A stretch of 64,000 nucleotides of DNA from positions 496,001 to 560,000 of the forward strand of contig NZ_NERV01000002.1 of the NCBI RefSeq assembly GCF_003063315.1. Direction: 5' to 3'. Origin of the DNA: Limnohabitans sp. T6-5 (GTDB lineage: Bacteria > Pseudomonadota > Gammaproteobacteria > Burkholderiales > Burkholderiaceae_C). Below, piece by piece: positions 1 to 10,314 of this stretch. Every line of letters starts with the position of its first letter. Position 1 is the stretch's first letter. Under the pieces are notes generated by a model, which worked only from the letters and a program-made list of their open reading frames with translations, searched no databases and was not told the DNA's origin. A program made the position numbers and the translations under genes.

Positions 1-1643
1 CCGCCGAGGATCTTGCCGTGGCCGTGGGCCTCGGGGGAATCGTCAAACAGCAGTTTGGTCACGCCTTCGTCGCGGCCGTTGGCAATGGCGCGGCCCGAGG
101 CGGCCCAAGGGAACAAGCCCTTTTTCACCTTGATGCCTTGCGCTTTGGCTTGGTCTTCAGTCAAGCCCACCCAGGCCACTTCGGGATCGGTGTAGGCCAC
201 GCTGGGGATGACGCGGGCGTTGAACGCCGCCGCCGCCAACTCTTTGTTGCCTTGCAGTTCACCCGCAATGACTTCGGCCGCCACGTGGGCTTCGTGCACC
301 GCCTTGTGCGCCAACATGGGCTGGCCCACGATGTCGCCGATGGCGAAGATGTGCGGCACGTTGGTGCGCATCTGAAGGTCGACGTTGATGAAGCCGCGGT
401 CGGTCACAGACACGCCGGCTTTTTCAGCGGCGAGTTTTTTGCCATTGGGCGTGCGGCCCACAGCTTGCAACACCAGGTCGTACACCTGCGGCGCGGGGGC
501 TGTGCCGCCCTCTTCTGCGGGTGCAAACGTGACTTCGATGCCTTCGGGCAAGGCGCGTGCGGACACGGTCTTGGTCTTGAGCATGATGTTGTCAAAGCGC
601 TTGGCGTTCATCTTTTGCCAGACTTTGACCAAGTCGCGGTCAGCGCCTTGCATGAGGCCGTCCATCATTTCCACCACGTCCAGGCGTGCGCCCAACGTGC
701 TGTAAACCGTGCCCATTTCCAGGCCGATGATGCCGCCACCCAAAATGAGCATGCGCTTAGGAACACTCTGTAGTTCCAACGCGCCAGTGCTGTCGACCAC
801 GCGTGGGTCATTCGGCATGAAAGGCAAACGCACAGCTTGCGAACCGGCAGCGATGATGGCCTTCTTGAAGGCGATCACTTTTTTGCTGCCGTTTTGTTCT
901 TGTGCAGTGCCAGTGGTCTCCGACACTTCGAGGTGGTTTGCACCTACGAACTGGCCCAAGCCGCGCACGGTGGTGACCTTGCGCATCTTGGCCATGGCAG
1001 CCAAGCCGCCGGTGAGCTTGCCAATGACTTTTTCTTTGTGGCCGCGCAGCTTGTCGATGTTGACGGCGGGTGTACCGAAGTCCACACCCAAGTCGGCCAT
1101 GTGGCTGACTTCGTCCATGACGGCTGCGACGTGCAACAGCGCTTTAGACGGGATGCAACCCACGTTCAAACACACGCCGCCCAAGGTGGCGTAGCGCTCG
1201 ACGATGACGACGTTCAAACCGAGGTCAGCCGCGCGGAATGCTGCCGAGTAACCACCGGGGCCACCGCCCAAGACGAGCACATCGCACTCGATGTCGGCAG
1301 AGCCGCCGAAGGATGAGGCTGTGGGTGCAGGGGCTGCTGGAGCGGCAGGTGCTGCTGCAGCGGGAGCCGCTGCGGGTGCAGGGGCAGCTGGAGCGCTAGC
1401 CGCACCTTCTACATCCAACACCAACACAACCGAACCTTCTTTGACCTTGTCGCCCAGCTTGATCTTCAACTCTTTCACCACGCCCGCATGTGAGGATGGA
1501 ATTTCCATCGACGCTTTGTCGGACTCCACAGTGATGAGCGATTGCTCTGCACGGACGGTGTCGCCGGGTTTGACCAGCAACTCGATCACGGCGACTTCGT
1601 CGAAGTCGCCGATGTCTGGAACTTTGATATCAATCATTGCCAT
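1..1643 (-). CDS. lpdA: Dihydrolipoyl dehydrogenase (E3) with N-terminal lipoyl domain, partial
   Basis: E3 of the pyruvate dehydrogenase complex: reoxidises the dihydrolipoyl groups of E2 and reduces NAD+. Translation from ATG at 1643 begins [17 protein letters not shown], a lipoyl domain with the modified lysine in [13 protein letters not shown], then an Ala/Pro-rich linker, then the FAD domain ([19 protein letters not shown]) and the redox disulfide [14 protein letters not shown] second GxGxxG for NAD ([12 protein letters not shown]) and the AIGDI motif also follow. About 547 codons are visible and the frame is still open at base 1, so I infer that roughly the last 40-60 residues of the dimerisation domain lie outside. 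It begins 15 bases after the aceF stop, on the same strand, so it is the third gene of the pdh operon. The extra lipoyl domain on E3 is typical of beta-proteobacteria. Confidence 0.95.
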   Translation of the reverse strand, partial: MAMIDIKVPDIGDFDEVAVIELLVKPGDTVRAEQSLITVESDKASMEIPSSHAGVVKELKIKLGDKVKEGSVVLVLDVEGAASAPAAPAPAAAPAAAAPAAPAAPAPTASSFGGSADIECDVLVLGGGPGGYSAAFRAADLGLNVVIVERYATLGGVCLNVGCIPSKALLHVAAVMDEVSHMADLGVDFGTPAVNIDKLRGHKEKVIGKLTGGLAAMAKMRKVTTVRGLGQFVGANHLEVSETTGTAQEQNGSKKVIAFKKAIIAAGSQAVRLPFMPNDPRVVDSTGALELQSVPKRMLILGGGIIGLEMGTVYSTLGARLDVVEMMDGLMQGADRDLVKVWQKMNAKRFDNIMLKTKTVSARALPEGIEVTFAPAEEGGTAPAPQVYDLVLQAVGRTPNGKKLAAEKAGVSVTDRGFINVDLQMRTNVPHIFAIGDIVGQPMLAHKAVHEAHVAAEVIAGELQGNKELAAAAFNARVIPSVAYTDPEVAWVGLTEDQAKAQGIKVKKGLFPWAASGRAIANGRDEGVTKLLFDDSPEAHGHGKILG

Positions 1644-1658
1644 ATCAGTTCCTTGGGC

Positions 1659-3308
1659 TTACAGCAACACGCGACGGAAGTCGCTGAGGATTTGACCCAG
1701 GAACGCGTTGAAGCGTGCCGCTGCGGCGCCGTCGATGACGCGGTGATCCCAGGTCAGCGACAAAGGCAGCATCAGGCGGGGCACAAACTGCTTGCCGTCC
1801 CAAACGGGTTCCATGGTGCTCTTGCACACACCCAAAATGGCCACTTCTGGCGCGTTGATGATGGGCGTGAAGTACTTGCCACCAATACCGCCCAGGCTGG
1901 AGATGGTGAAAGTTGCGCCGGTCATTTCTGCGGGGCCGAGTTTGCCGTCACGGGCTTTCTTGGCCAATTCGCCCATTTCTTGGCTAATTTGCAGCACGCC
2001 TTTTTTGTCGCAATCGCGGATGACGGGAACCATCAAACCATTGGGCGTGTCAGCGGCAAAGCCGATGTGCCAGTAGTTTTTGTAGACCAGCGCATCGCCG
2101 TCGAGCGAGCTGTTGAACTCGGGGTATTTCTTGAGCGCGGCCACGCAGGCCTTGATCAAGAAGGCCAGCATCGTGACTTTGACGCCTGACTTTTCGTTCT
2201 CTTTGTTGGTCGAGACGCGGAAGGCTTCGAGGTCGGTGATGTCGGCATCGTCGTGGTTGGTGACAGCCGGAATCATGATGGCGTTGCGCAGCAAGTTGGC
2301 ACCGCTGATCTTCTTGATGCGGCCCATCTCTTTGCGCTCGATGGGGCCGAATTTGGCAAAGTCGACCTTGGGCCATGGGATCAGGCCCAAGGCTGCGCCG
2401 TCGCCACCTGAAGATGCAGGGGCTTTGGCCGCCTGCGCTTTGGTTTGTGCAGCACCCGACATGACGGCCTTGGTGAAGGCTTGAATGTCGTCCGCCGTGA
2501 TGCGGCCCTTGAGGCCGGAGCCTTTGACTTCGTCGAGCGGCACGCCCAGTTCGCGGGCGAACTTGCGCACCGAAGGCGACGCGTGAGGCAAGCCCACGGT
2601 GTTGCCGCCGGGGGCATGCGCGGGCGCTGCCACCGCAGCGGCAGCGGCAGCCACAGGGGCTTGTGCGGCGGCCGGGGCCGAAGCCACAGGAGCCGCAACT
2701 GCTGCAGCCACTGTCACCACTGGCGCAGCCACAGCCGCAATGCCTTCCAGCACGGCCAGCAGGTCGCCGATGTTGACGGTGTCGCCCACTTTGACTTTGA
2801 GTTCTTTGAGCAGGCCCGCTGCCGAGGATGGGATTTCCATCGAGGCTTTGTCGGACTCCACGGTGATCAGCGATTGCTCGACCTTGATGGTGTCGCCAGG
2901 CTTGACCATGACTTCGATGACCACCACGTCTTTGAAGTCGCCAATGTCGGGCACAAACACTTGCACGGGGCCAGATGCCGCAGCAACAGGCGCAGCAGCC
3001 ACGGCAGCGGGTGCGGGTGCAGCCGCTGCAGCGGCGGGCGCAGCAGCTGGGGCTGGGGCTGCAGGCGCACCAGCGGCTTCAACCACCAACACGATCGAGC
3101 CTTGCTTGACCTTGTCGCCCAAAGCGACGCGCATTTCCTTGACGACGCCAGCCGTGCTCGACGGGATTTCCATCGAGGCTTTGTCGGATTCGACCGTGAT
3201 CAGCGATTGCTCGGCCTTCACGGTGTCGCCCACTTTGACCATCAACTCAATGACGGTCACTTCATCAAAATCCCCGATGTCCGGGACTTGTACTTCTACC
3301 AATGCCAT
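1659..3308 (-). CDS. aceF: Pyruvate dehydrogenase E2, dihydrolipoyllysine acetyltransferase
   Basis: E2 core of the pyruvate dehydrogenase complex; transfers the acetyl group from lipoyl lysine to CoA. 549 residues. Two lipoyl domains are visible (residues about 1-75 and 118-192), each with the [13 protein letters not shown] lipoylation loop, separated by Ala/Pro linkers. The peripheral subunit-binding domain follows (HASPSVRKFARELGVPLDEV, about residue 243), then the catalytic domain ending with the active-site block TWDHRVIDGAAAARF. ATG at 3308 is preceded by GGGAG. It lies 15 bases after aceE and 15 before lpdA, so one transcript is likely. Nothing is truncated. The alanine-rich linkers explain the long open frames on the opposite strand. 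Confidence 0.96.
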   Translation of the reverse strand: MALVEVQVPDIGDFDEVTVIELMVKVGDTVKAEQSLITVESDKASMEIPSSTAGVVKEMRVALGDKVKQGSIVLVVEAAGAPAAPAPAAAPAAAAAAPAPAAVAAAPVAAASGPVQVFVPDIGDFKDVVVIEVMVKPGDTIKVEQSLITVESDKASMEIPSSAAGLLKELKVKVGDTVNIGDLLAVLEGIAAVAAPVVTVAAAVAAPVASAPAAAQAPVAAAAAAVAAPAHAPGGNTVGLPHASPSVRKFARELGVPLDEVKGSGLKGRITADDIQAFTKAVMSGAAQTKAQAAKAPASSGGDGAALGLIPWPKVDFAKFGPIERKEMGRIKKISGANLLRNAIMIPAVTNHDDADITDLEAFRVSTNKENEKSGVKVTMLAFLIKACVAALKKYPEFNSSLDGDALVYKNYWHIGFAADTPNGLMVPVIRDCDKKGVLQISQEMGELAKKARDGKLGPAEMTGATFTISSLGGIGGKYFTPIINAPEVAILGVCKSTMEPVWDGKQFVPRLMLPLSLTWDHRVIDGAAAARFNAFLGQILSDFRRVLL

Positions 3309-3323
3309 GTGTGTCTCCCGGGT

Positions 3324-6020
3324 TTATGCGTACAGCGGGTTGATCTTGTCGGTGTTGATGCCGTACTTTTTGATCGCCTCAGCCACTTGCGTTGCGGGCA
3401 CAGCGCCGTCTTCGCTCAGCGCCTTGAGGGCCGCGATCACGATGTAGTGGCGATTGACCTCGAAGTGCTCGCGCAACTTGCTGCGGAAGTCAGAGCGGCC
3501 AAAACCGTCAGTGCCCAGCACTTTGTAGGTGCGACCTTTGGGAATGAAAGGACGGATCTGCTCGGCATAGGCCTTCATGTAGTCGGTCGATGCGACCACG
3601 GGGCCGCTGTGCTCGGCCAGCTGTTGACCCACAAAGGACACACGTGGCGTTTCCAGCGGGTGCAGCATGTTGTGGCGCTCGGCGTCTTGGCCGTCGCGGG
3701 TCAGTTCGTTGAAGCTTGGGCAGCTCCACACGTCGGCCTGAATGCCCCAGTCGGTGGCCAGCAACGTTTGTGCCGCAATCGATTCGCGCAAGATGGTGCC
3801 CGAACCCAGCAGTTGCACGCGCTTGTCGCCAGCCGCGCCGGGCTTGCACAAATACATGCCTTTGATGATCTGCTCTTCGGTGCCGGGCGTGAGACCTGGC
3901 ATCGCGTAGTTTTCGTTCAGCAGCGTCAGGTAATAGAAGACGTTGTCTTGCTTCTCGACCATGCGCTTCAAGCCGTGGTGCAGGATGACGCCGACTTCGT
4001 GTGCGAAGGTGGGGTCATACGACACGCAGTTGGGGATGGTGTTGGCCATGATGTGGCTGTGACCGTCTTCGTGCTGCAAGCCTTCGCCGTTCAAAGTGGT
4101 GCGGCCCGAGGTGCCGCCCAGCAAGAAGCCGCGTGCCTGCATGTCGCCCGCAGCCCATGCCAAGTCGCCAATGCGCTGGAAACCAAACATCGAGTAGTAC
4201 ACATAGAACGGGATCATGATCCGGTTGGACGTGCTGTAGCTGGTGGCCGCAGCGATCCAGCTGGACATGCCGCCGGCTTCGTTGATGCCTTCTTGCAAGA
4301 TTTGACCGGCTTTGTCTTCCTTGTAGTACATGACCTGGTCTTTGTCGACCGGGGTGTACTGCTGGCCTGCGGGGTTGTAAATGCCGATCTGGCGGAACAG
4401 GCCTTCCATACCAAAGGTTCGGGCTTCGTCCACCAAAATCGGCACCACGCGTGGGCCCAGGGCTTGGTCGCGCAGCAGTTGGGTCAAAAAGCGCACATAC
4501 GCCTGGGTGGTGGAGATTTCACGGCCTTCGGCGGTGGGCTCCATCACGGCTTTGAAGGTTTCCAAAGAAGGCACGGTGAAGTTTTCTTCGGCCTTGACGC
4601 GGCGCTTGGGCAGGTAACCGCCCAAGGCTTTACGGCGCTCGTGCAGGTAACGCATTTCGGGTGTGTCTTCTGCAGGCTTGTAAAAAGGAATATTGGGCAG
4701 CTCGCTGTCAGGGATCGGCAGGTTGAAGCGATCGCGCATGTACTTGATGTCTTCGTCCGTCAGCTTTTTGGTCTGGTGGACGGTGTTCTTGCCTTCCCCG
4801 GCCTTGCCCATGCCAAAACCTTTGACGGTCTTGATGAGCAGCACGGTGGGCTGGCCCTTGGTGTTCACGGCCTCGTGGTACGCAGCGTAGACCTTTTGTG
4901 GGTCATGGCCACCGCGCTTGAGGTTCCAGATGTCGTCGTCGGACAGGTGGGCCACCATCTCCAGCGTGCGGGGGTCGCGGCCAAAGAAATGCTTGCGCAC
5001 ATAAGCGCCGTCGTTGGCTTTGAAGGCCTGGTAGTCGCCGTCCAGCGTGTCCATCATCAGCTTGCGCAGCGCGCCATCTTTGTCGCGGGCCAGCAGGCTG
5101 TCCCACTCGCTGCCCCACAGCAGCTTGATGACGTTCCAGCCGGAGCCACGGAACTCGCCTTCGAGTTCTTGCACGATCTTGCCGTTGCCGCGCACCGGGC
5201 CATCGAGGCGCTGCAAGTTGCAGTTGACGACAAAAATCAGGTTGTCCAGGTTCTCGCGCGCGGCCAAGCCAATCGCGCCCAAAGATTCAACCTCGTCCAT
5301 CTCGCCGTCACCGCAGAAGACCCAGACCTTGCGGTTTTCGGTGTTGGCAATGCCACGGGCGTGCAGGTACTTCAAAAAGCGGGCCTGGTAGATCGCCATC
5401 AAGGGGCCGAGACCCATGGACACGGTGGGGAACTGCCAGAACTCGGGCATGAGTTTGGGGTGCGGGTAGCTCGACAGGCCTTTGCCGTCCACTTCCTGGC
5501 GGAAGTTGAGCAACTGCTCTTCAGTCAAACGGCCTTCGAGGTAGGCGCGGGCATAAACGCCGGGCGAGACGTGACCTTGAATGTAGAGGCAGTCGCCACC
5601 ATGGTTTTCGCTTTCGGCATGCCAGAAGTGGTTGAAACCGGCACCGAACATGTGGGCCAACGAAGCGAAGGAGCCGATGTGACCGCCCAAGTCACCACCG
5701 TCTTCGGGGTTGTGGCGGTTGGCCTTGACCACCATGGCCATGGCGTTCCAGCGCATGTAGGCGCGCAGGCGCTCTTCGATCTCGATGTTGCCGGGGCAAC
5801 GGGCTTCCTGGTTCGGCTCGATGGTGTTCACGTAGCCGGTGGTGGCAGAAAACGGCATGTCGATGCTGTTTTCGCGGGCATGTTCGAGCAGTTGTTCAAT
5901 CAGGAAGTGGGCGCGTTCGCCGCCTTCTTTTTCAATCACGGCGGACAGAGCGTCCATCCATTCACGGGTCTCTTGGGCGTCGAGATCCAGCTTCGGCTGT
6001 TGGGGGTTTGCCGCAGTCAT
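3324..6020 (-). CDS. aceE: Pyruvate dehydrogenase E1, homodimeric type
   Basis: Thiamine-diphosphate-dependent pyruvate decarboxylase that acetylates the lipoyl groups of E2. 898 residues, the usual length for the homodimeric AceE. The ThDP/Mg site is visible as FCGDGEMDEVESLGAIGLA followed by a conserved NCNLQRLDGPVRGNGKI segment. I choose the ATG at 6020 (MTAANPQQPKLDLDAQ) rather than an in-frame ATG 63 bases upstream, because AGGAG sits a few bases before it and the upstream residues do not look like AceE. First gene of the pdh operon. The divergent gene is a sensor kinase, so the shared 174-base gap probably holds both promoters. Confidence 0.96.
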   Translation of the reverse strand: MTAANPQQPKLDLDAQETREWMDALSAVIEKEGGERAHFLIEQLLEHARENSIDMPFSATTGYVNTIEPNQEARCPGNIEIEERLRAYMRWNAMAMVVKANRHNPEDGGDLGGHIGSFASLAHMFGAGFNHFWHAESENHGGDCLYIQGHVSPGVYARAYLEGRLTEEQLLNFRQEVDGKGLSSYPHPKLMPEFWQFPTVSMGLGPLMAIYQARFLKYLHARGIANTENRKVWVFCGDGEMDEVESLGAIGLAARENLDNLIFVVNCNLQRLDGPVRGNGKIVQELEGEFRGSGWNVIKLLWGSEWDSLLARDKDGALRKLMMDTLDGDYQAFKANDGAYVRKHFFGRDPRTLEMVAHLSDDDIWNLKRGGHDPQKVYAAYHEAVNTKGQPTVLLIKTVKGFGMGKAGEGKNTVHQTKKLTDEDIKYMRDRFNLPIPDSELPNIPFYKPAEDTPEMRYLHERRKALGGYLPKRRVKAEENFTVPSLETFKAVMEPTAEGREISTTQAYVRFLTQLLRDQALGPRVVPILVDEARTFGMEGLFRQIGIYNPAGQQYTPVDKDQVMYYKEDKAGQILQEGINEAGGMSSWIAAATSYSTSNRIMIPFYVYYSMFGFQRIGDLAWAAGDMQARGFLLGGTSGRTTLNGEGLQHEDGHSHIMANTIPNCVSYDPTFAHEVGVILHHGLKRMVEKQDNVFYYLTLLNENYAMPGLTPGTEEQIIKGMYLCKPGAAGDKRVQLLGSGTILRESIAAQTLLATDWGIQADVWSCPSFNELTRDGQDAERHNMLHPLETPRVSFVGQQLAEHSGPVVASTDYMKAYAEQIRPFIPKGRTYKVLGTDGFGRSDFRSKLREHFEVNRHYIVIAALKALSEDGAVPATQVAEAIKKYGINTDKINPLYA

Positions 6021-6194
6021 TTGTGTCTCCTGTTGGATGTTATGGGTTAAATGATGGCGCAAGTTTCTCATATTTTTTCTCAAATTTCAAATAGTGCATA
6101 AACGTATCACATTATGAAATTTAAAGAAATTTTTCCCTCAGAACCAGTCGGATGGCAGGGTACTTACGCAAGGGTTGTCACCTAAACTCAAGTC
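6021..6194. promoter_or_regulatory. Divergent intergenic region between aceE and the sensor kinase
   Basis: Contains the aceE ribosome-binding site (AGGAG on the minus strand) and an A+T-rich stretch at about 6060-6130 that is out of character with the surrounding GC-rich DNA, as expected of a promoter region. I could not assign -35/-10 hexamers with confidence, and no PdhR-type operator (AATTGGT, spacer, ACCAATT) is visible. The sensor kinase start has only a weak Shine-Dalgarno. Confidence 0.4.
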
Positions 6195-8726
6195 ATGGAA
6201 TTGAACAAAGCCGCATCCGTTGTCAAAAAAGTGGGCCCTTGGGCATGGTGGCGCACTTGGTGGCAACGCCAATCGCCCAACCATCAAGACCGCTTTGCCA
6301 ATTTGGCACCGGTTGCAGCCGTTTTATTGTTTTTGGCGGCCATCGTCAGTGCGTTTTGGTACCTGCGCGTTGAAGAGGTTGAACGGGAACAAGAAGCCAT
6401 CAAGCGCGATGTGGAATACGCCCAGCAGCGACTTCGCCTGAGGCTGATCGAACGCCAGGAACAGGTCATGCGCCTGGCACGCGATGTTTCCAACCACGAA
6501 ATTCGTGTGGATCAGTTCATGTCGCGTGCCGAGGCCCTGGTGCAGCAATACCCGGAATACCAGTCATTGACCTGGATTGACGACCGGCGCCGCATCATTG
6601 CCAACCAAAGTGTGTCCAGCCTGTTGAGCAACCACCATTTGCGTGCCGGGAGCGTGCTCAAAGTCGGCGAAACAGAAAACAACTTCAGCCTGGCCCGGGA
6701 TTTATTGCAACCCATTTACGGTCAGATTGAAGCCGAGGATGAGCGCGATGCAGGAAACGCTGTGCTGCAATTGCACTCGCCTCTGACCAATGACCAAGGA
6801 CGCTTCAGCGGCGTGATCCTGGCGCAATACTCGATGGAGGGTTTGCTGCGCTACGGCGTTCCCACAGAAGTACTGGCCAAATATGCGGTGGCCCTGCAAG
6901 ACAGCAAAGGCAGGCTGCAAGCGGGTCAAACCATTCCCAAGCGAGTACACCTGTGGAACCTGCTGCCCGGCAGTCAACGCATTGACAACGATTACGAGGT
7001 GCCCGTGGCGCCAGTGGGCAATGGCCTGATTTTGCGGGCGCAAGCCTGGCGCACATCGCAAGGCCTGGTGGGCAGCGGCCTGTTTTGGTTGGTGAGTGTG
7101 CTGAGTGTGATGACGGCCTGGATGCTGATCGGCAATTGGCGACACACCCGCAGGCGCCTGCAAGCCCAAAAGGCACTGGTGGCCGAAACCAACTTCCGCC
7201 GCGCCATGGAAAACTCGATGCTCACGGGCATGCGCGCTTTGGACCTGCATGGCCGCATCACCTACGTGAACCCGGCCTTTTGCCAAATGACCGGGTGGAG
7301 CGAGTCGGAGCTGGTCGGTGGCACAGCCCCCTTCCCTTATTGGCCTGACGAAGACCGCGAAATGCTGACCAAACGGCTGGAAGAAGAGATCAGCGGTCAG
7401 CATTCAGCCGGGGGGTTTCAGGTCCGGGTCAAGCGCAAAAACGGCAGTTTGTTCGATGCTCGGCTGTATGTTTCGCCGCTCATCGACGCCCGTGGCCAGC
7501 ACACCGGCTGGATGACGTCGATGACCGACATCACCGAGCCCAATCGGATTCGTGAGCAATTGGCCAGTGCGCACGACCGCTTCACCATTGTGCTGGAAGC
7601 ACTTGATGCCTCCGTATCGGTGGCCCCCTTGGGCAGCAAAGAGTTGTTGTTTGCCAACAAGCTTTACCGCTTGTGGTTTGGTCAAGACACACAAGGCCAT
7701 TTGCGTTTGGTTGCCCAGGCCGGTGCCTACACCAGCGAAAAAACAACGGACGATGTCGATGATCTGGCGGGGCTCCCCACAGAAAGCCTGACGGTGGCTC
7801 GCTCTGAAAACGCCGAGATTTTTGTTCCCGAACTGGGCAAATGGCTCGAAGTGCGTTCACGGTACATCAATTGGGCCGATGGTCGCCTGGCCCAGATGGT
7901 GATTGCCAGCGACATCACACCGCGACGCCAGGCCGAAGAGCTGGCCGCCCAGCAAGCAGAACGCGCTCAAACTGCCAGTCGCCTGATCACCATGGGCGAG
8001 ATGGCGTCCAGTGTGGCGCACGAATTGAATCAGCCCCTGACCGCCATCAGCAATTACTGCAGCGGCATGATCTCGCGCATCAAAAACAATCATGGCAAGG
8101 CAGACGACATGGTCTGGGCGCTTGAAAAAACGGCCCATCAGGCGCAGCGAGCGGGACAGATCATTTTGCGCATTCGCAGCTTCGTCAAGCGCAGCGAACC
8201 CAACCGCATGCTCTCGGACGTATCAGGCATGGTCAACGAGTCGCTGGAACTGGCCGAGATTGAATTGCGCAGGCGCCATGTCCGGCTGTCGCACTACGTG
8301 GCAGCACGTTTGCCCCAACTCTTGGTGGACACCATCCTCATCGAACAGGTCTTGATCAACCTGATGAAAAACGCGGCCGAATCCATCGACAACGCCCATC
8401 GGCCTGCCGGGCAACGGCATGTTGAGTTGCGTGTGGTGCCCATGACCCGAGAAAACCAGGCCGTGGTGGAGTTCTCGGTCACCGATACCGGCCAGGGCTT
8501 GCCGCCCGAAGTGATTGACCGCGTGTATGAGGCTTTTTTCTCCACCAAGGTCGAAGGCATGGGCATTGGCCTGAATTTGTGCCGCAGCATCATCGAATCG
8601 CACCAAGGCAGGATCTATGCTGAGAACATCTACAATGCCGACGATGTGATCGGGTGCCGTTTCTCCTTCTGGATACCCGTCCCCACCACTTTGACCGCAG
8701 AACAACCCACCGGGGTAAATGAATGA
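6195..8726 (+). CDS. Membrane PAS-domain sensor histidine kinase (FixL/DctB-like)
   Basis: 843-residue inner-membrane sensor kinase. One transmembrane segment near residues 36-60 and a second at about 293-314 bracket a periplasmic sensor region of some 230 residues. Two PAS regions follow (about 332-455, with YVNPAFCQMTGWSESELVG, and about 463-580). The dimerisation helix has the H-box MASSVAHELNQPLTA, phospho-acceptor His609. The ATPase domain shows the N box (LINLMKNAAESI), DTGQGLPPE and GMGIGLNLC. The HELNQPL H-box is typical of the FixL/DctB kinase group. The stop overlaps the regulator start by four bases (ATGA), so the two are a pair. Divergent placement beside the pdh operon suggests, but does not prove, a link with pyruvate or carbon/redox sensing. 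The ligand is not readable from the sequence. Confidence 0.9.
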   Translation: MELNKAASVVKKVGPWAWWRTWWQRQSPNHQDRFANLAPVAAVLLFLAAIVSAFWYLRVEEVEREQEAIKRDVEYAQQRLRLRLIERQEQVMRLARDVSNHEIRVDQFMSRAEALVQQYPEYQSLTWIDDRRRIIANQSVSSLLSNHHLRAGSVLKVGETENNFSLARDLLQPIYGQIEAEDERDAGNAVLQLHSPLTNDQGRFSGVILAQYSMEGLLRYGVPTEVLAKYAVALQDSKGRLQAGQTIPKRVHLWNLLPGSQRIDNDYEVPVAPVGNGLILRAQAWRTSQGLVGSGLFWLVSVLSVMTAWMLIGNWRHTRRRLQAQKALVAETNFRRAMENSMLTGMRALDLHGRITYVNPAFCQMTGWSESELVGGTAPFPYWPDEDREMLTKRLEEEISGQHSAGGFQVRVKRKNGSLFDARLYVSPLIDARGQHTGWMTSMTDITEPNRIREQLASAHDRFTIVLEALDASVSVAPLGSKELLFANKLYRLWFGQDTQGHLRLVAQAGAYTSEKTTDDVDDLAGLPTESLTVARSENAEIFVPELGKWLEVRSRYINWADGRLAQMVIASDITPRRQAEELAAQQAERAQTASRLITMGEMASSVAHELNQPLTAISNYCSGMISRIKNNHGKADDMVWALEKTAHQAQRAGQIILRIRSFVKRSEPNRMLSDVSGMVNESLELAEIELRRRHVRLSHYVAARLPQLLVDTILIEQVLINLMKNAAESIDNAHRPAGQRHVELRVVPMTRENQAVVEFSVTDTGQGLPPEVIDRVYEAFFSTKVEGMGIGLNLCRSIIESHQGRIYAENIYNADDVIGCRFSFWIPVPTTLTAEQPTGVNE

Positions 8727-9349
8727 GTTTGATACCTAAAAAAGGCACTGTATACGTCGTTGATGACGACGAAGCTGTGCGCGACTCCTTGCAGTGGCTG
8801 CTCGAAGGCAAAGACTACCGCGTGCGTTGCTTTGACAGTGCAGAGTCTTTCATCAGCCGCTATGACCCGCGTGAAGTGGACTGTCTGATTGCCGACATCC
8901 GCATGGGCGGCATGACTGGCCTGGAACTGCAAGACCGCCTGATCGAGCGCCGCTCACCCCTGCCCATCGTGTTCATCACCGGCCACGGCGACGTGCCCAT
9001 GGCGGTGAACACCATGAAAAAAGGTGCCATGGACTTCATTCAAAAGCCCTTCAAAGAAGAAGAACTGCTGGGCTTGGTGGAGCGCATGCTCGACGAAGCA
9101 CGCGAGGCCTTTGCAGGCCACCAGCAAGCGGCCAGCCGCGACGCCCTGCTGTCCAAGCTGACGGGCCGCGAAGCCCAGGTGCTCGAACGCATCGTCGCCG
9201 GTCGCTTGAACAAACAGATTGCCGACGATCTGGGCATCAGCATCAAGACGGTGGAGGCGCACCGCGCCAACATCATGGAAAAGCTCAACGCCAACACCGT
9301 GGCCGACCTGCTCAAGATCGCGCTAGGGCAAAACGCACCCAAGGCCTGA
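8723..9349 (+). CDS. LuxR/FixJ-family response regulator
   Basis: 208-residue two-component regulator. Receiver domain: acidic pocket VVDDDEAVRD, phospho-acceptor Asp58 in LIADIRMGG, conserved Thr in FITGHGD and Lys in QKPFKEEELL. The FixJ-like receiver is joined to a LuxR helix-turn-helix (LTGREAQVLERIVAGRLNKQ through KTVEAHRANIMEKL, about residues 142-200). Translationally coupled to the kinase upstream through ATGA. A rho-independent terminator follows, so kinase and regulator form a two-gene unit. Confidence 0.93.
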   Translation: MSLIPKKGTVYVVDDDEAVRDSLQWLLEGKDYRVRCFDSAESFISRYDPREVDCLIADIRMGGMTGLELQDRLIERRSPLPIVFITGHGDVPMAVNTMKKGAMDFIQKPFKEEELLGLVERMLDEAREAFAGHQQAASRDALLSKLTGREAQVLERIVAGRLNKQIADDLGISIKTVEAHRANIMEKLNANTVADLLKIALGQNAPKA

Positions 9350-9367
9350 TCCGCTCCATCGCTCATG

Positions 9368-9398
9368 AAACGCCCGCACCCGTCGGGCGTTTTGCATT
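9368..9398 (+). terminator. Rho-independent terminator after the response regulator
   Basis: Stem AAACGCCCG (9368-9376) pairs with CGGGCGTTT (9384-9392) around a seven-base loop and is followed by GCATTTTT. It lies about 20 bases after the stop codon of the regulator gene and before folD. Confidence 0.75.
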
Positions 9399-9425
9399 TT
9401 TCACCGACCTTTCGAGTATTCAAAC

Positions 9426-10277
9426 ATGACTGCCCAAATCATCGACGGTAACCAGCTATCCAAACAACTGCGCACCGAAGTCGCCACCCGCGCGCAGGCC
9501 CTCAAGGCCAAAGGCATCACCCCCGGCCTGGCCGTGGTGCTGGTGGGCGACAACCCGGCCAGCCAGGTTTATGTGCGCAACAAGGTCAAAGCCTGCGAAG
9601 ACAGCGGCCTGCATTCGGTGCTTGAAAAATACGAGGCCACCATGACCGAGGCCGACCTGCTGGCCCGCGTCGAAGCGCTGAACAACGACCCGGCCATCCA
9701 CGGCATCTTGGTGCAGTTGCCCTTGCCTGCACACATTGATGCACAAAAGGTCATCGAAGCCATCAGCCCCGCCAAAGATGTGGACGGTTTTCACATCGCC
9801 AGCGCCGGCGCGCTCATGACCGGCATGCCGGGTTTTTGGCCTTGCACGCCCTACGGCTGCATGAAGATGCTCGAAAGCATTGGCTACGACCTGCGCGGCA
9901 AGCACGCCGTGGTCATTGGCCGCAGCAACATTGTGGGCAAACCCATGGCGCTGATGCTCTTGCAAAAAAACGCCACCGTGACAATCTGTCACAGCGCCAC
10001 GCCCGACCTGAAAGCCATGACGCTGCAGGCCGACGTGATCGTGGCCGCCGTCGGCAAACGCAATGTGCTGACCGCTGACATGGTCAAGCCCGGCGCAGTG
10101 GTGCTGGATGTGGGCATGAACCGCAACGACGAAGGCAAGCTGTGCGGCGACGTGGACTTTGAAGGCGTCAAAGAAGTCGCCAGCCACATCACCCCCGTTC
10201 CCGGCGGTGTGGGCCCCATGACCATCACGATGTTGTTGGTCAACACCCTTGAAGCGGCTGAACGCGCCTCCAGTTAA
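9426..10277 (+). CDS. folD: Bifunctional methylene-THF dehydrogenase / methenyl-THF cyclohydrolase
   Basis: Interconverts 5,10-methylene-, methenyl- and 10-formyl-tetrahydrofolate in the cytoplasm. 283 residues, the normal length. Family marks are visible: [13 protein letters not shown] with the catalytic lysine, [10 protein letters not shown], the conserved [11 protein letters not shown], the NADP-binding [14 protein letters not shown], and the C-terminal [13 protein letters not shown]. Free-standing: a terminator precedes it and a hairpin follows, although the peptidase gene downstream is on the same strand. Confidence 0.97.
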   Translation: MTAQIIDGNQLSKQLRTEVATRAQALKAKGITPGLAVVLVGDNPASQVYVRNKVKACEDSGLHSVLEKYEATMTEADLLARVEALNNDPAIHGILVQLPLPAHIDAQKVIEAISPAKDVDGFHIASAGALMTGMPGFWPCTPYGCMKMLESIGYDLRGKHAVVIGRSNIVGKPMALMLLQKNATVTICHSATPDLKAMTLQADVIVAAVGKRNVLTADMVKPGAVVLDVGMNRNDEGKLCGDVDFEGVKEVASHITPVPGGVGPMTITMLLVNTLEAAERASS

Positions 10278-10314
10278 ACCCGTAACGGGCAAACCTGCAC
10301 AAAGGTCTGTCTGC

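Noticed and set aside
2445..6050. A 1201-codon open frame on the plus strand, rich in His, Gly and Val
   Set aside because: It is antisense to aceF and aceE, whose protein signatures are unmistakable; long antisense frames are expected from the GC-rich codon bias.
6090..6110. Imperfect dyad near GTGCATAAACGTATCAC considered as an operator for the pdh region
   Set aside because: Only the outer three bases on each side pair properly; it is no better than chance in A+T-rich DNA.
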